Shown: positions 25,636-33,535 of the stretch, in pieces
Numbering within the stretch: the first letter of the stretch is position 1
Layout of the letters: each line of letters starts with the position of its first letter
Assembly: GCF_000382125.1 (NCBI RefSeq)
Contig: NZ_KB907546.1
Span: 372,001 to 436,000, forward strand
DNA: 64,000 nt
Direction: 5' to 3'
DNA from: Eudoraea adriatica DSM 19308
GTDB lineage: Bacteria; Bacteroidota; Bacteroidia; Flavobacteriales; Flavobacteriaceae
Notes under the pieces: model-generated
What the model was told of the DNA's origin: nothing
Seen by the model: only the letters and a program-made list of their open reading frames with translations
Database searches by the model: none
Program-made: the position numbers and the translations under genes

Positions 25636-26007
25636 CTATAATAATCTGGAAAGCCAAAGGCCCACTACCACTGCGAGAATACCAACCGCAATACTACTAA
25701 GGGTGTAAAAAGAAAACTGTAGTATTTGACCGGATTGAAGTAGACCATGGTTCTCGAGTGTAAATGCAGAAAAAGTAGTAAATCCTCCGCAGAACCCTGT
25801 CGAAAGGATCAGGATTTGATCTTTTGAAAGAAGATTCCCTTTCATTGATGCGCCCAGAATAAAACCAATTAATAGACAGCCAATAATATTGACTATAAAG
25901 GTGCCGAGGAAAAAATTATGAAAATAATCGTTGAAAGTTTTACCAATAATAAAACGAAGAAAGCTACCAAACCCACCTCCAATAAAAACAAGTAAAAATT
26001 GTTTCAT
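25636..26007 (-). CDS. crcB: Fluoride exporter FluC/CrcB
   Basis: A 123-residue fluoride channel subunit with four membrane segments. The signature GFCGGFTTFSAFTLENHGLL (about residues 71-90) holds the pore Phe and polar-track residues, and the opening GGGFGSFLRFIIGK is typical. Members form antiparallel dimers that let toxic fluoride out. It lies 17 bases after the stop of a 59-residue membrane protein gene and probably shares its promoter. No fluoride riboswitch-like sequence was seen upstream. Confidence 0.95.
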   Translation of the reverse strand: MKQFLLVFIGGGFGSFLRFIIGKTFNDYFHNFFLGTFIVNIIGCLLIGFILGASMKGNLLSKDQILILSTGFCGGFTTFSAFTLENHGLLQSGQILQFSFYTLSSIAVGILAVVVGLWLSRLL

Positions 26008-26024
26008 ACCCTAAAGGTAAAAAA

Positions 26025-26204
26025 CTAAATTGCTTTTTTGTACTTGGCTGAATCTAAATCCAGAGGATAAATTTTAGTTAAGGATTCCTTCGAAATACTT
26101 TTCCTCAACTTGCTTACTCCCTGTCTGCTATTTGCTACACTAAAGAATAAGAGAGCAGCATTAAATAAGACTAGAACAATAAAAATGGTTAAAAAAGTGG
26201 TCAT
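26025..26204 (-). CDS. Small single-span membrane protein (59 aa)
   Basis: An ATG-started frame of 59 codons. Residues 2-22 are one long hydrophobic helix (TTFLTIFIVLVLFNAALLFF), followed by SVANSR and a basic, soluble tail of about 35 residues. A -7 element TAATTTTG (minus strand, 26233-26240) lies 29 bases before the ATG, and crcB follows after 17 bases, so it is the first gene of a two-gene unit. Its N-terminal pattern resembles that of a 27-residue frame at 42195-42278. No named family is recognised. Confidence 0.7.
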   Translation of the reverse strand: MTTFLTIFIVLVLFNAALLFFSVANSRQGVSKLRKSISKESLTKIYPLDLDSAKYKKAI

Positions 26205-26232
26205 TTTAAAATTGTGATATAATAGGTTAACG

Positions 26233-26240
26233 CAAAATTA
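26233..26240 (-). promoter_or_regulatory. -7 promoter element of the small membrane protein-crcB unit
   Basis: Minus-strand TAATTTTG, 29 bases before the ATG at 26204. Confidence 0.5.
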
Positions 26241-26320
26241 CGTCTTTTCTTGTATTATACGAATCAAATGCCAAGTTTGTTGTCAATCACCATATTTTTG
26301 TTGTGTTGGCAGTAATTACG

Positions 26321-26515
26321 TCAATTTTTGAGAATATACTTAATAGCGAACAGGAATATTATGAATATAACAAACACTATGCCCACCCATTTTACACCTC
26401 TGTAATTTTTAGCATGAAGATCCTTGTCTTTGCGATAAGAAAATATCAGGATCAATGTGAATAACAAAATAAAAACTATGGCAAATATTACTTGTCCGGT
26501 GCTAAACATATTCAT
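26321..26515 (-). CDS. Small membrane protein with two spans (64 aa)
   Basis: 64 residues: a first hydrophobic helix (VIFAIVFILLFTLILIFS), a basic loop (YRKDKDLHAKNYRG), then a second helix (WVGIVFVIFIIFLFAI) and a short basic end. Start at residue 1 or 3. The minus-strand -7 TAGTTTTG (26526-26533) lies just upstream. It is divergent from the MazG-like gene with 31 bases between the start codons. The family looks common in Flavobacteriaceae but has no known role. Confidence 0.75.
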   Translation of the reverse strand: MNMFSTGQVIFAIVFILLFTLILIFSYRKDKDLHAKNYRGVKWVGIVFVIFIIFLFAIKYILKN

Positions 26516-26525
26516 TATTTTTATG

Positions 26526-26533
26526 CAAAACTA
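26526..26533 (-). promoter_or_regulatory. -7 promoter element of the two-span membrane protein gene
   Basis: CAAAACTA on the plus strand (TAGTTTTG on the minus strand), 10 bases before the first ATG and 16 before the second. Confidence 0.45.
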
Positions 26534-26546
26534 AAACAAAATACTC

Positions 26547-26933
26547 ATGAAAAAGAAAATTGCTTCTGTTGAACTTTTTCATAGATCTTTTGGCCTTGGA
26601 GTATCGCACTCCATGAAAGCAGATCTTGGTACAGCTAAAAATAAACTTCGGTTTAACCTTATGGATGAGGAGAATAAAGAGTATTTGGAGGCGGCACAAA
26701 ATAATGATCTGGCTGAGGTAGCAGATGCTTTGGGAGATATGCTTTATATTCTTTGCGGTACAATTCTAGAACACGGTATGCAGCATAAAATAGAAGAGGT
26801 GTTTGAAGAAATACAGCGCAGCAATATGAGCAAACTGGGAAAAGATGGCAAACCTATATACAGGGATGACGGCAAAGTATTAAAAGGACCTGAATATTTT
26901 AAGCCAAATATTCAGGCCATTCTTGATAAATAA
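26547..26933 (+). CDS. MazG-like nucleotide pyrophosphohydrolase
   Basis: A 128-residue all-alpha NTP pyrophosphohydrolase-like protein. The metal-binding acidic helices are visible: NLMDEENKEYLEAA (residues about 37-50) and DLAEVADALGDMLYILCGT (about 54-72), in the ExxE..ExxD pattern of the MazG/HisE superfamily. The C-terminal GKDGKPIYRDDGKVLKGPEY is typical of the Bacteroidota subgroup sometimes described as phosphoribosyl-ATP pyrophosphohydrolase-like. It probably removes a non-canonical or surplus nucleotide; the substrate is unknown. Confidence 0.85.
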   Translation: MKKKIASVELFHRSFGLGVSHSMKADLGTAKNKLRFNLMDEENKEYLEAAQNNDLAEVADALGDMLYILCGTILEHGMQHKIEEVFEEIQRSNMSKLGKDGKPIYRDDGKVLKGPEYFKPNIQAILDK

Positions 26934-26978
26934 TACAGACCTTAATATACTGTCTGTATTTTTAATTTTTTTAAGGGA

Positions 26979-28046
26979 TTACTGAACCCTATACCTCCAG
27001 CCAAATTTATCTTCAGCCTTGTTATATTGTATATCCAGTAAGTGTTGCTTCAGGATGGTTGCATAGGATTTTTCAACTTTAGGCAACTCAAAACGGTCTC
27101 CTTTATAACCGAAGCCCAAAATCGGATTAATCACCGCGGCCGTTCCACTGCCAAACATTTCCTTAAGAGTCTTGTTCTTAATTCCCTCAACCAGCTCAGA
27201 AACTTTTATAGGTCGTATTTCAACTTCAATGCCCAAGTCTTTGGCCAGTTCAATGATGCTTTTTCTGGTTATACCATCCAATATTCTATCCCCGGTGGGG
27301 CAGGTAATTAATTTGTTGTCGAGTCGTATGAAGATATTCATGGTACCTGCTTCTTCAATATACTCATGTGTATTTGCATCTGTCCAAACCACTTGTTGAA
27401 ATCCTTCTTCCTTTGCCAGGTTTGTTGGATAAAATTGCCCTGCATAATTACCTGCTGCTTTGGTGAATCCAAATCCACCATCTGCAGCCCGGCTAAATTT
27501 TTCAGCAATTTTTACTCTCACCTCACCTCCGTAATAGGATTGCGCAGGAGAACAAATGATAATAAATTTAAATTCTTCAGAGGGGGAAGCAATAATTCCC
27601 GCCTGGGTTGCAATAACGAAAGGGCGGATGTACAAAGAATTGCCCAAGCCCGGTTTAATCCACTTTTCATCTAACTGTAAAAGCTTCTTAAGACCTTCAA
27701 AAAAGTACTCCTCGGGAAACTCTGGCATTGCAAGTCGTACACTCGACTTATTTATTCGTTTGAAATTCTCTTCTGGCCTGAATAACCATACACCTCCCTG
27801 ATCATCCCTGTACGCTTTCATTCCCTCAAAAACCGCCTGGCCATAATGAAACACTCTGGAAGAAGGCTCCATTTGCAAAGGTTGATAAGGAATTATTTTA
27901 GGAGTTTCCCATGCGCCATTTTTGTAATCACAGACAAACATGTGATCTGTGAAATATGCACCAAAAGGAAGATGATCAAAATCAACCTGACTAATCCTGG
28001 AAGTTTTTACCTTCTCAACTATCAGGTTTTTTACTTCTGTATCCAT
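26979..28046 (-). CDS. ilvE: Branched-chain amino acid aminotransferase
   Basis: A 355-residue class IV PLP aminotransferase for the last step of Val, Leu and Ile synthesis. It shows the BCAT pattern MEPSSRVFHYGQAVFEGMKAYR, NSLYIRPFVIATQ, and GFGFTKAAGNYAGQF with the PLP-binding Lys, then EEAGTMNIFI and TRKSIIELAKDLG. The start is the ATG at 28046 (MDTEVKNLIVEKVKTSRISQ), the family's usual N-terminus; reading from 28133 adds 29 unrelated residues. It is convergent with the MazG-like gene and divergent from the DUF4920 lipoprotein gene. Confidence 0.95.
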   Translation of the reverse strand: MDTEVKNLIVEKVKTSRISQVDFDHLPFGAYFTDHMFVCDYKNGAWETPKIIPYQPLQMEPSSRVFHYGQAVFEGMKAYRDDQGGVWLFRPEENFKRINKSSVRLAMPEFPEEYFFEGLKKLLQLDEKWIKPGLGNSLYIRPFVIATQAGIIASPSEEFKFIIICSPAQSYYGGEVRVKIAEKFSRAADGGFGFTKAAGNYAGQFYPTNLAKEEGFQQVVWTDANTHEYIEEAGTMNIFIRLDNKLITCPTGDRILDGITRKSIIELAKDLGIEVEIRPIKVSELVEGIKNKTLKEMFGSGTAAVINPILGFGYKGDRFELPKVEKSYATILKQHLLDIQYNKAEDKFGWRYRVQ

Positions 28047-28154
28047 TGAAATCGCTTTTTCTAGGATTAAAATTAAACAATTATCACCTTTAATGACTTC
28101 TTTTTTCGAGGAAAAATCACCAGTTTTGCCCATGAATCATAAATATTATTAATA

Positions 28155-28658
28155 ATGAAAAGTTTTAACATTATACTTGTATTATTAGTACTGTTAACGG
28201 GTTGCAAGAATCAACAAAAGCCATCCGGTGAAAAAGAAAATGTTCCGGGCGCGGTAAATTATGCTTCCTATGGGAGGACTATTAAGCACGAGGGTGCTAT
28301 CGACAGCAAAGAAATGTCAGTTAAATTTGAGTCGCTTTCAGATGCAGATACTCTGCAGGCCAAGTTTTCAGCAACCGTTGTGGATGTTTGTAAAGCTAAA
28401 GGTTGCTGGATGAAGTTGAATTTAAATAATGGAGAGGAAGCAATGGTGAAGTTTAAAGATTATGGTTTTTTTGTACCTAAGGATATTGAGGGAAGGGAGG
28501 TAATTGTAAATGGAATTGCTTTTGTTGCCAGCATGAGCGTTGCTGACCAAAAGCACTATGCCAAAGATGCCGGCCAATCACAGGAAGCTATTGCACAGAT
28601 TAAGGAGCCCAAAGTAACTTTTGAATTTGTGGCAGATGGGGTACTAATAGAACAATAA
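28155..28658 (+). CDS. DUF4920 family lipoprotein
   Basis: A 167-residue lipoprotein (signal KSFNIILVLLVLLTGC, Cys17 lipidated). The DUF4920 core is seen in SATVVDVCKAKGCWMKLNLN, with a CxxxxCW pair, and in VKFKDYGFFVPKDIEGREVI. The fold resembles small OB-like barrels; the paired Cys could bind a metal. No role is established. The mnmD-like gene begins one base after its stop, so the two are co-transcribed. Confidence 0.87.
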   Translation: MKSFNIILVLLVLLTGCKNQQKPSGEKENVPGAVNYASYGRTIKHEGAIDSKEMSVKFESLSDADTLQAKFSATVVDVCKAKGCWMKLNLNNGEEAMVKFKDYGFFVPKDIEGREVIVNGIAFVASMSVADQKHYAKDAGQSQEAIAQIKEPKVTFEFVADGVLIEQ

Positions 28659-28659
28659 G

Positions 28660-29322
28660 TTGAAAAGAAATATAATTACCACGGGGGATGGTTCTAAAAC
28701 CATTCAAATACAGGATTGGGAGGAACAATATCACTCGGTTCATGGGGCTGTAAATGAGGCTTATCATGTATTTATTGATAAAGGTTTGGAATACCATACC
28801 AATAAGGCCATACGCATTTTGGAAATTGGTTTTGGATCTGGTCTTAACGCCCTGATAACCCTGATAGAGTCCGGAAAGAATGGCAGAGTTGTAGATTATA
28901 CCGGTATTGAGGCTTATCCGGTATCTATTGAAGAAGTATTACAGTTGGAGTATATTGAAACTTTAAATGCGGAGGCTTATAGAAAGCAATTTTTTGAAAT
29001 GCACAAGTGCGCCTGGGGAATCAAAACAAAACTTACATCTCATTTTACATTTCTAAAGCAAAAAAAGGACTTTCAGGAAATTTCTGATACCAGTCTTTAC
29101 GACCTGATATATTTTGATGCGTTTGGCGCCAGGGTACAACCGGAACTTTGGACAGAAATAGTTTTTGATAAAATGTATAAAGCTCTTTCTGCAAATGGTG
29201 TTTTGGTAACCTATGCAGCTAAAGGAAGTGTCAGAAGAGCGATGCAATCCGTTGGTTTTGTTGTTGAACGCCTGCCCGGTCCACCGGGTAAGAGGGAAAT
29301 GCTCAGGGCACTCAAAGTATAA
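28660..29322 (+). CDS. mnmD: tRNA 5-methylaminomethyl-2-thiouridine methyltransferase (MnmD type)
   Basis: A 220-residue SAM-dependent methyltransferase of the DUF752/MnmC1 group, which completes mnm5s2U at the wobble base of certain tRNAs. Visible are the SAM site RILEIGFGSGLNALIT, IYFDAFGARVQPELWT, TYAAKGSVRRAMQSVGF and the hallmark LPGPPGKREMLRA. The FAD-dependent MnmC2 half of E. coli MnmC is absent, so it is the stand-alone MnmD form. The start is TTG at 28660, one base after the DUF4920 stop; no in-frame ATG precedes the first conserved strand. It is probably translated by re-initiation. Confidence 0.92.
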   Translation: MKRNIITTGDGSKTIQIQDWEEQYHSVHGAVNEAYHVFIDKGLEYHTNKAIRILEIGFGSGLNALITLIESGKNGRVVDYTGIEAYPVSIEEVLQLEYIETLNAEAYRKQFFEMHKCAWGIKTKLTSHFTFLKQKKDFQEISDTSLYDLIYFDAFGARVQPELWTEIVFDKMYKALSANGVLVTYAAKGSVRRAMQSVGFVVERLPGPPGKREMLRALKV

Positions 29323-29427
29323 GGAGAATCTAATTTCAACTATAATTTGTAGCGGATATTGTTAAATCGAAATTAAACCTGATTGCTACGGGATTAAAAA
29401 CCAATATCTTTAGCCCAAAATTATGCG

Positions 29428-30387
29428 ATGAAAGTTTTAATTACCGGGGCAACCGGGTTAATTGGCCAAGCCATAACCGACTTATGTAGTGAGAAAGGAA
29501 TTTCAGTAAATTATCTTACAACTGATAGAACCAAAATAAAAAACGAAGTCAATTACCGGGGGTTTTATTGGCAGCCAAAAAATAATGAAATAGATGTAAA
29601 ATGCTTTGAAGGGGTTACTGCTATTATAAATTTGGCAGGGACTAACATTGCCAGAAGATGGACGAAACCTAATAAAGAGATAATTCTATCGAGCAGGACA
29701 GACAGTTTAAAGACACTGTATAATGCACTCAAAAATCTAAATTACCAAGAACGAATATCCTTCATTTCAGCATCTGCCATAGGAATCTATCCCAATTCCT
29801 TGTCTGATTTTTATACCGAAGAAGAAACAAATGTAGATGCAAGTTTTTTAGGAGATGTTTCTGCGATTTGGGAGAGCGAAACTGATAAATTTCAGGAACT
29901 CAATTGTAACGTTGCCAAAATTCGCATAGGTCTTGTTCTCTCTGCAGAAGGAGGAGCCCTGCCAAATATGGCGAATGCCGTAAAAAAGTTTATGGGGGCT
30001 TCATTTGGTTCAGGAGAACAATGGCAATCCTGGATACATGTAAATGATATTGCCCGTATGTTCCTGTTTGCCCTTGAAAACAATTTGTCTGGTGTTTACA
30101 ACGGTGTAGCGCCAAATCCTGTTACGAATAAGAAAATGGTCAAAGAATTGGCCAAGGTCCTTAAGAAACCTTTGTTTTTGCCTGATATTCCACAATTTGC
30201 ATTGAGACTTATCCTGGGTGAAATGTCTTACCTTTTATTAGCCAGTCAACGTGTGAGCAGTAAAAAAATAGAGAAAGAAGGCTTTATTTTTCAATTTAAT
30301 AATATTTGCAGCGCATTGGAAAATATATATTCTGAGGAAGTTAAAAAGGATAATACAGACGATGTTTTGTCCGGGGAATATGTATAG
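29428..30387 (+). CDS. TIGR01777-type NAD(P)-dependent epimerase/SDR protein
   Basis: 319 residues. The N-terminal Rossmann motif ITGATGLIGQAITDLC binds NAD(P). It has INLAGTNIARRWTKPNKEII, SRTDSLKTLYNAL and SASAIGIYP, which together with the C-terminal DUF1731-like segment (KKPLFLPDIPQFALRLILGEMS) identify the SDR39U1/YfcH family. The usual active-site YxxxK is replaced by YTEEE-type sequence, as in many relatives. Substrate unknown. Single gene. Confidence 0.9.
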   Translation: MKVLITGATGLIGQAITDLCSEKGISVNYLTTDRTKIKNEVNYRGFYWQPKNNEIDVKCFEGVTAIINLAGTNIARRWTKPNKEIILSSRTDSLKTLYNALKNLNYQERISFISASAIGIYPNSLSDFYTEEETNVDASFLGDVSAIWESETDKFQELNCNVAKIRIGLVLSAEGGALPNMANAVKKFMGASFGSGEQWQSWIHVNDIARMFLFALENNLSGVYNGVAPNPVTNKKMVKELAKVLKKPLFLPDIPQFALRLILGEMSYLLLASQRVSSKKIEKEGFIFQFNNICSALENIYSEEVKKDNTDDVLSGEYV

Positions 30388-30456
30388 ATTTTAAAATGGC
30401 GATAAGTAGCTTCTCTTTTAGCATCCTGCGTTAAGGGTGTTTTTTTTTGTGACATT

Positions 30457-30488
30457 TTGACATTTTTAAAGAATTGGCAGTACTTTTG
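30457..30488 (+). promoter_or_regulatory. grpE-dnaJ promoter
   Basis: TTG (30457-30459) and TACTTTTG (30481-30488) with a 21-base spacer form a full Bacteroidota -33/-7 promoter, 36 bases before the grpE ATG. A direct repeat GACATTTT occurs at the -33 region (30451-30458 and 30459-30466) and could be a control site. Confidence 0.65.
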
Positions 30489-30524
30489 CCATCCTAATTT
30501 GAGGTTTATAAAAATCAAGACTAA

Positions 30525-31097
30525 ATGAATAAAAAAGATAAGTCAGACGAGATAAATGAAATGATCCCGGAAGAGCAGGTAATTGAGGAAATGAAGGACG
30601 AGCAGGATTTGGAGTCAGATCCGAATGGGCAACAAGAGGAGATGAAATCTAAAGAGGAGCAGTTACAGGAAGATCTGGAGAAAGAAAAAGACAAGTTTTT
30701 GAGGCTATTTGCGGAGTTTGAAAATTACAAAAAACGTACTACCAAGGAGCGTATGGACCTTTTTAAAACTGCCGGACAGGAGGTAATAGTAGCGCTGTTG
30801 CCAATCATGGATGATTTTGACAGAGCTCTTAAAGAGATCTCCAAGTCGTCTGATAAGGAATTATTTAAAGGTGTCGATCTTATCAGCGGCAAATTAAGAG
30901 AAACACTTAAGGCCAAAGGTTTACAAGAAATAACCATTAAGAAAGGCGATGCTTTTGATGCTGAAGTCCACGATGCAATTACCCAGATTCCTGCCCCAGA
31001 TAAAAAATTAAAAGGTAAAATCATAGATGTTGTGGAGAAGGGGTTTAAGCTTGGAGATAAAATTATACGACATCCAAAAGTGGTTGTTGGAAATTAA
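30525..31097 (+). CDS. grpE: Nucleotide exchange factor GrpE
   Basis: A 190-residue co-chaperone that releases ADP from DnaK. An acidic N-terminal tail and long coiled coil (about 45-90, rich in Glu/Lys) lead to LRLFAEFENYKKRTTKERMD and the beta domain with GDAFDAEVHDAITQIPAPD, GKIIDVVEKGFKLGDKIIRH and PKVVV. It is complete. dnaJ follows after 15 bases. dnaK is not in the window. Confidence 0.97.
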   Translation: MNKKDKSDEINEMIPEEQVIEEMKDEQDLESDPNGQQEEMKSKEEQLQEDLEKEKDKFLRLFAEFENYKKRTTKERMDLFKTAGQEVIVALLPIMDDFDRALKEISKSSDKELFKGVDLISGKLRETLKAKGLQEITIKKGDAFDAEVHDAITQIPAPDKKLKGKIIDVVEKGFKLGDKIIRHPKVVVGN

Positions 31098-31112
31098 ACA
31101 TAAAAAAGACTT

Positions 31113-32228
31113 ATGAAGCAGGATTTCTATGAAATATTGGGTATTTCCAAAAATGCCACAGCAACCGAAATCAAAAAAGCATATCGGAAGAAAGCGATAG
31201 AATTTCACCCGGATAAAAACCCGGGAGACGCGGAGGCAGAAGAAATGTTTAAAAAGGCGGCTGAGGCGTATGAAGTTTTGAGTGATCCTGATAAGAAAGC
31301 CAGATACGATCAATATGGGCATGCTGCGTTTGAAGGCGGTGGCTTTGGTGGTGGAGGTATGAATATGGAGGATATCTTTAGCCAATTTGGGGATATTTTC
31401 GGCAGTGCATTCGGTGGTGGCGGCTTTGGAGGTTTTGGTGGCTTCAGTGGTGGTCAGCGCAGGATGAAAGGCAGTAATTTAAGAATCAGGGTAAGCTTAA
31501 CCCTTGAGGAAATTGCTCATGGTGTTGAGAAAAAGGTTAAGGTGAAACGTAAAAAGCAGGCAGCCGGTGTTACCTACAAGACATGTGCAACCTGTAACGG
31601 TGCAGGGCAGGTGACCAAAATTACCAACACAATTCTGGGTAGGATGCAAACGGCGGCCACCTGCAATAGTTGCGGTGGAAGTGGTCAGATAATAGATAAA
31701 AGACCAAATGATGCGGATGCGCAGGGCCTAAAGATAGTTGAAGAGACAGTATCTATAAAAATACCACCGGGCGTGGAGCAGGGCATGCAGCTAAAAGTAT
31801 CCGGTAAGGGTAATGAAGCCCCGGGTAATGGAATTGCAGGGGATTTACTGGTTGCAATAGAAACCAAAGAGCATCCTACTTTAAAGCGGGAAGGAGATAA
31901 TCTCCATTATGATTTATACATAAGTATTTCGGATGCCATTTTAGGCACCTCAAAAGAGATTGATACGGTAACAGGGCAAGTTCGCATTAAATTAGAGGCG
32001 GGAATTCAATCCGGGAAGATTCTGAGATTGAGAGGAAAAGGGATTACCAGCATTAACGGCTATGGAACAGGAGATCTTTTGGTCCATGTGAATGTATGGA
32101 CACCAAAGGAACTTAATAAGGAGCAACGCGATTTTTTTGAAAAGATGCGAAATAACGAGAACTTTGAACCCAGGCCTGAAAAATCGGATAAATCCTTTTT
32201 CGAAAAAGTAAAAGATATGTTCTCTTAG
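31113..32228 (+). CDS. dnaJ: Chaperone DnaJ with a reduced zinc-finger region
   Basis: 371 residues. The J domain (1-70) has the HPD motif (IEFHPDKNPGD) that stimulates DnaK. A Gly/Phe region follows (about 75-115), then the zinc region and two C-terminal substrate domains. The zinc region has only two CxxCxGxG motifs, CATCNGAG and CNSCGGSG, not the four of E. coli DnaJ: the first and last repeats are gone, so one zinc site remains. This appears to be normal for Flavobacteriaceae rather than damage, since the flanking segments are intact (GRMQTAATC, EETVSIKIPPGVEQGMQLK). It is second in the grpE operon. Confidence 0.96.
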   Translation: MKQDFYEILGISKNATATEIKKAYRKKAIEFHPDKNPGDAEAEEMFKKAAEAYEVLSDPDKKARYDQYGHAAFEGGGFGGGGMNMEDIFSQFGDIFGSAFGGGGFGGFGGFSGGQRRMKGSNLRIRVSLTLEEIAHGVEKKVKVKRKKQAAGVTYKTCATCNGAGQVTKITNTILGRMQTAATCNSCGGSGQIIDKRPNDADAQGLKIVEETVSIKIPPGVEQGMQLKVSGKGNEAPGNGIAGDLLVAIETKEHPTLKREGDNLHYDLYISISDAILGTSKEIDTVTGQVRIKLEAGIQSGKILRLRGKGITSINGYGTGDLLVHVNVWTPKELNKEQRDFFEKMRNNENFEPRPEKSDKSFFEKVKDMFS

Positions 32229-32239
32229 CGAATTAAACT

Positions 32240-32268
32240 TTGCCTTTTAAATAAAAAACGTATATTTG
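32240..32268 (+). promoter_or_regulatory. Promoter directly after dnaJ
   Basis: TTG (32240-32242) and a perfect -7 element TATATTTG (32261-32268) with an 18-base spacer, within 40 bases of the dnaJ stop. No protein gene starts soon after it; a two-hairpin sequence does. Confidence 0.55.
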
Positions 32269-32270
32269 AT

Positions 32271-32357
32271 TTAATATTGGGAAACCGATATTAATTTTCT
32301 TTTTCATAGCAATTTTTTTCCCATCCTTAATCTTTTTAAGGGTGGGTTTTGTTTTTT
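32271..32357 (+). ncRNA. Candidate small RNA with 5' GNRA hairpin and terminator
   Basis: Right after the -7 element is a 10-base stem TTAATATTGG/CCGATATTAA (32271-32280 and 32285-32294, one wobble) closed by a GAAA tetraloop. A 25-base single-stranded T-rich linker follows, then a 9-base terminator stem CCCATCCTT/AAGGGTGGG (32320-32328 and 32338-32346) and TTTTGTTTTTT. The predicted transcript is about 85 bases. The second hairpin also serves as the dnaJ terminator, so an alternative is that all of this is dnaJ 3' UTR. It matches no RNA family I recognise. Confidence 0.5.
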
Positions 32358-32599
32358 ATACCATCTTTACACCCTAAATCATTAAGGCTGAAAACAAAAT
32401 AGCCTGGTTTACAGAACCATTTTAATGCATTTCTATATCTTTGAATCCTATAAAAAGTGATGATTACAGACTCCGAATTCTGAATTAAACACTATTGGAA
32501 AAGTTTTAATTGGAATTTGCCTTATTTGATCTGTCTTAATTCAATACATCGTTTGAAAATTTCACAGATGCATTCAAATTATAAAAAAATATAGCCTGC
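32358..32599. other. Upstream region of the ABC exporter operon
   Basis: 242 bases of AT-rich sequence between the terminator after dnaJ and the ABC gene. No convincing frame or perfect -7 element was seen. Confidence 0.4.
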
Positions 32600-33535
32600 A
32601 TGAAAAATATCCTAGTTGCCAGAAATGTTACTAAAAAATTTGGCAACCAAATTGCGCTTAATAATGTTTCACTGGAAATACCGCGGAATTGTATTTATGG
32701 GTTATTAGGTCCTAATGGTGCCGGCAAAACAACCTTGATCAGGATTATAAATCAAATTACCTATCCTGATTCCGGCGAAGTGTTGTTTAATGGAGAGTTA
32801 CTGCAGCCCCATCATATCGCTCAGATTGGTTACCTTCCTGAAGAGAGGGGTCTTTACAAAAGCATGAAAGTAGGCGAGCAGGCCTTGTATCTTGCACAGC
32901 TTAAAGGATTGAGCAAATCTGATGCAAATCAAAGGCTTAGGTATTGGTTTGATAAGCTGGATATAGGCGATTGGTGGAACAGAAAAATTCAGGAGCTCTC
33001 AAAAGGGATGGCGCAAAAAATTCAGTTTATTGTTACAGTTTTGCATGAACCTAAACTCTTGATTTTTGATGAGCCGTTTAGTGGTTTTGACCCTATTAAT
33101 GCCAATATAATAAAAGATGAGATTATAAAACTTAAGGAAAAAGGGACTTCGATAATATTTTCAACGCACAGAATGGAATCTGTTGAAGAATTATGCGAAT
33201 ATATTGCTCTGCTGCACAATGCGGAAAAGATTTTGGACGGTAAGCTTGAAGATATCAAAAAAAGGTACAAGAACAATATTTTTAGAGTTGGTCTGGAATT
33301 AGAAAATGGAGAAAATTTTTTAAACCTGATTTCAGATAAATTCGATATAACCGAATCAACATATGATATTCGGAAAAAGCAACTGGACTTTACAGTTCAA
33401 TTACCATCGGATGACACCAGGAATTTTTTATCAATATTATCAGCAGAAGCGAGCATAAATAATTTTGTGGAAACTATCCCTACAGCGAATGAGATATTTA
33501 TTCAAACCGTACAAAACAAAAATGCCCATGAATAA
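32600..33535 (+). CDS. ABC-2 exporter ATP-binding subunit (NatA-like)
   Basis: A 311-residue ABC ATPase: Walker A GLLGPNGAGKTTLIRI (residues about 34-49), signature IQELSKGMAQKIQ (a variant of LSGGQ), Walker B KLLIFDEPFSG and switch His in FSTHRMES. The last 90 residues form a small extra domain typical of NatA/DrrA-type exporters. It pairs with the permease gene, which overlaps its stop by eight bases. The substrate is unknown; NatAB exports Na+ in Bacillus, but that cannot be assumed here. Confidence 0.92.
   Translation: MKNILVARNVTKKFGNQIALNNVSLEIPRNCIYGLLGPNGAGKTTLIRIINQITYPDSGEVLFNGELLQPHHIAQIGYLPEERGLYKSMKVGEQALYLAQLKGLSKSDANQRLRYWFDKLDIGDWWNRKIQELSKGMAQKIQFIVTVLHEPKLLIFDEPFSGFDPINANIIKDEIIKLKEKGTSIIFSTHRMESVEELCEYIALLHNAEKILDGKLEDIKKRYKNNIFRVGLELENGENFLNLISDKFDITESTYDIRKKQLDFTVQLPSDDTRNFLSILSAEASINNFVETIPTANEIFIQTVQNKNAHE

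Noticed and set aside
26008-26320. Fluoride riboswitch upstream of crcB
   Set aside because: The expected conserved GGNGAUGG-type segment and pseudoknot partners were not found; the region encodes a small protein instead.
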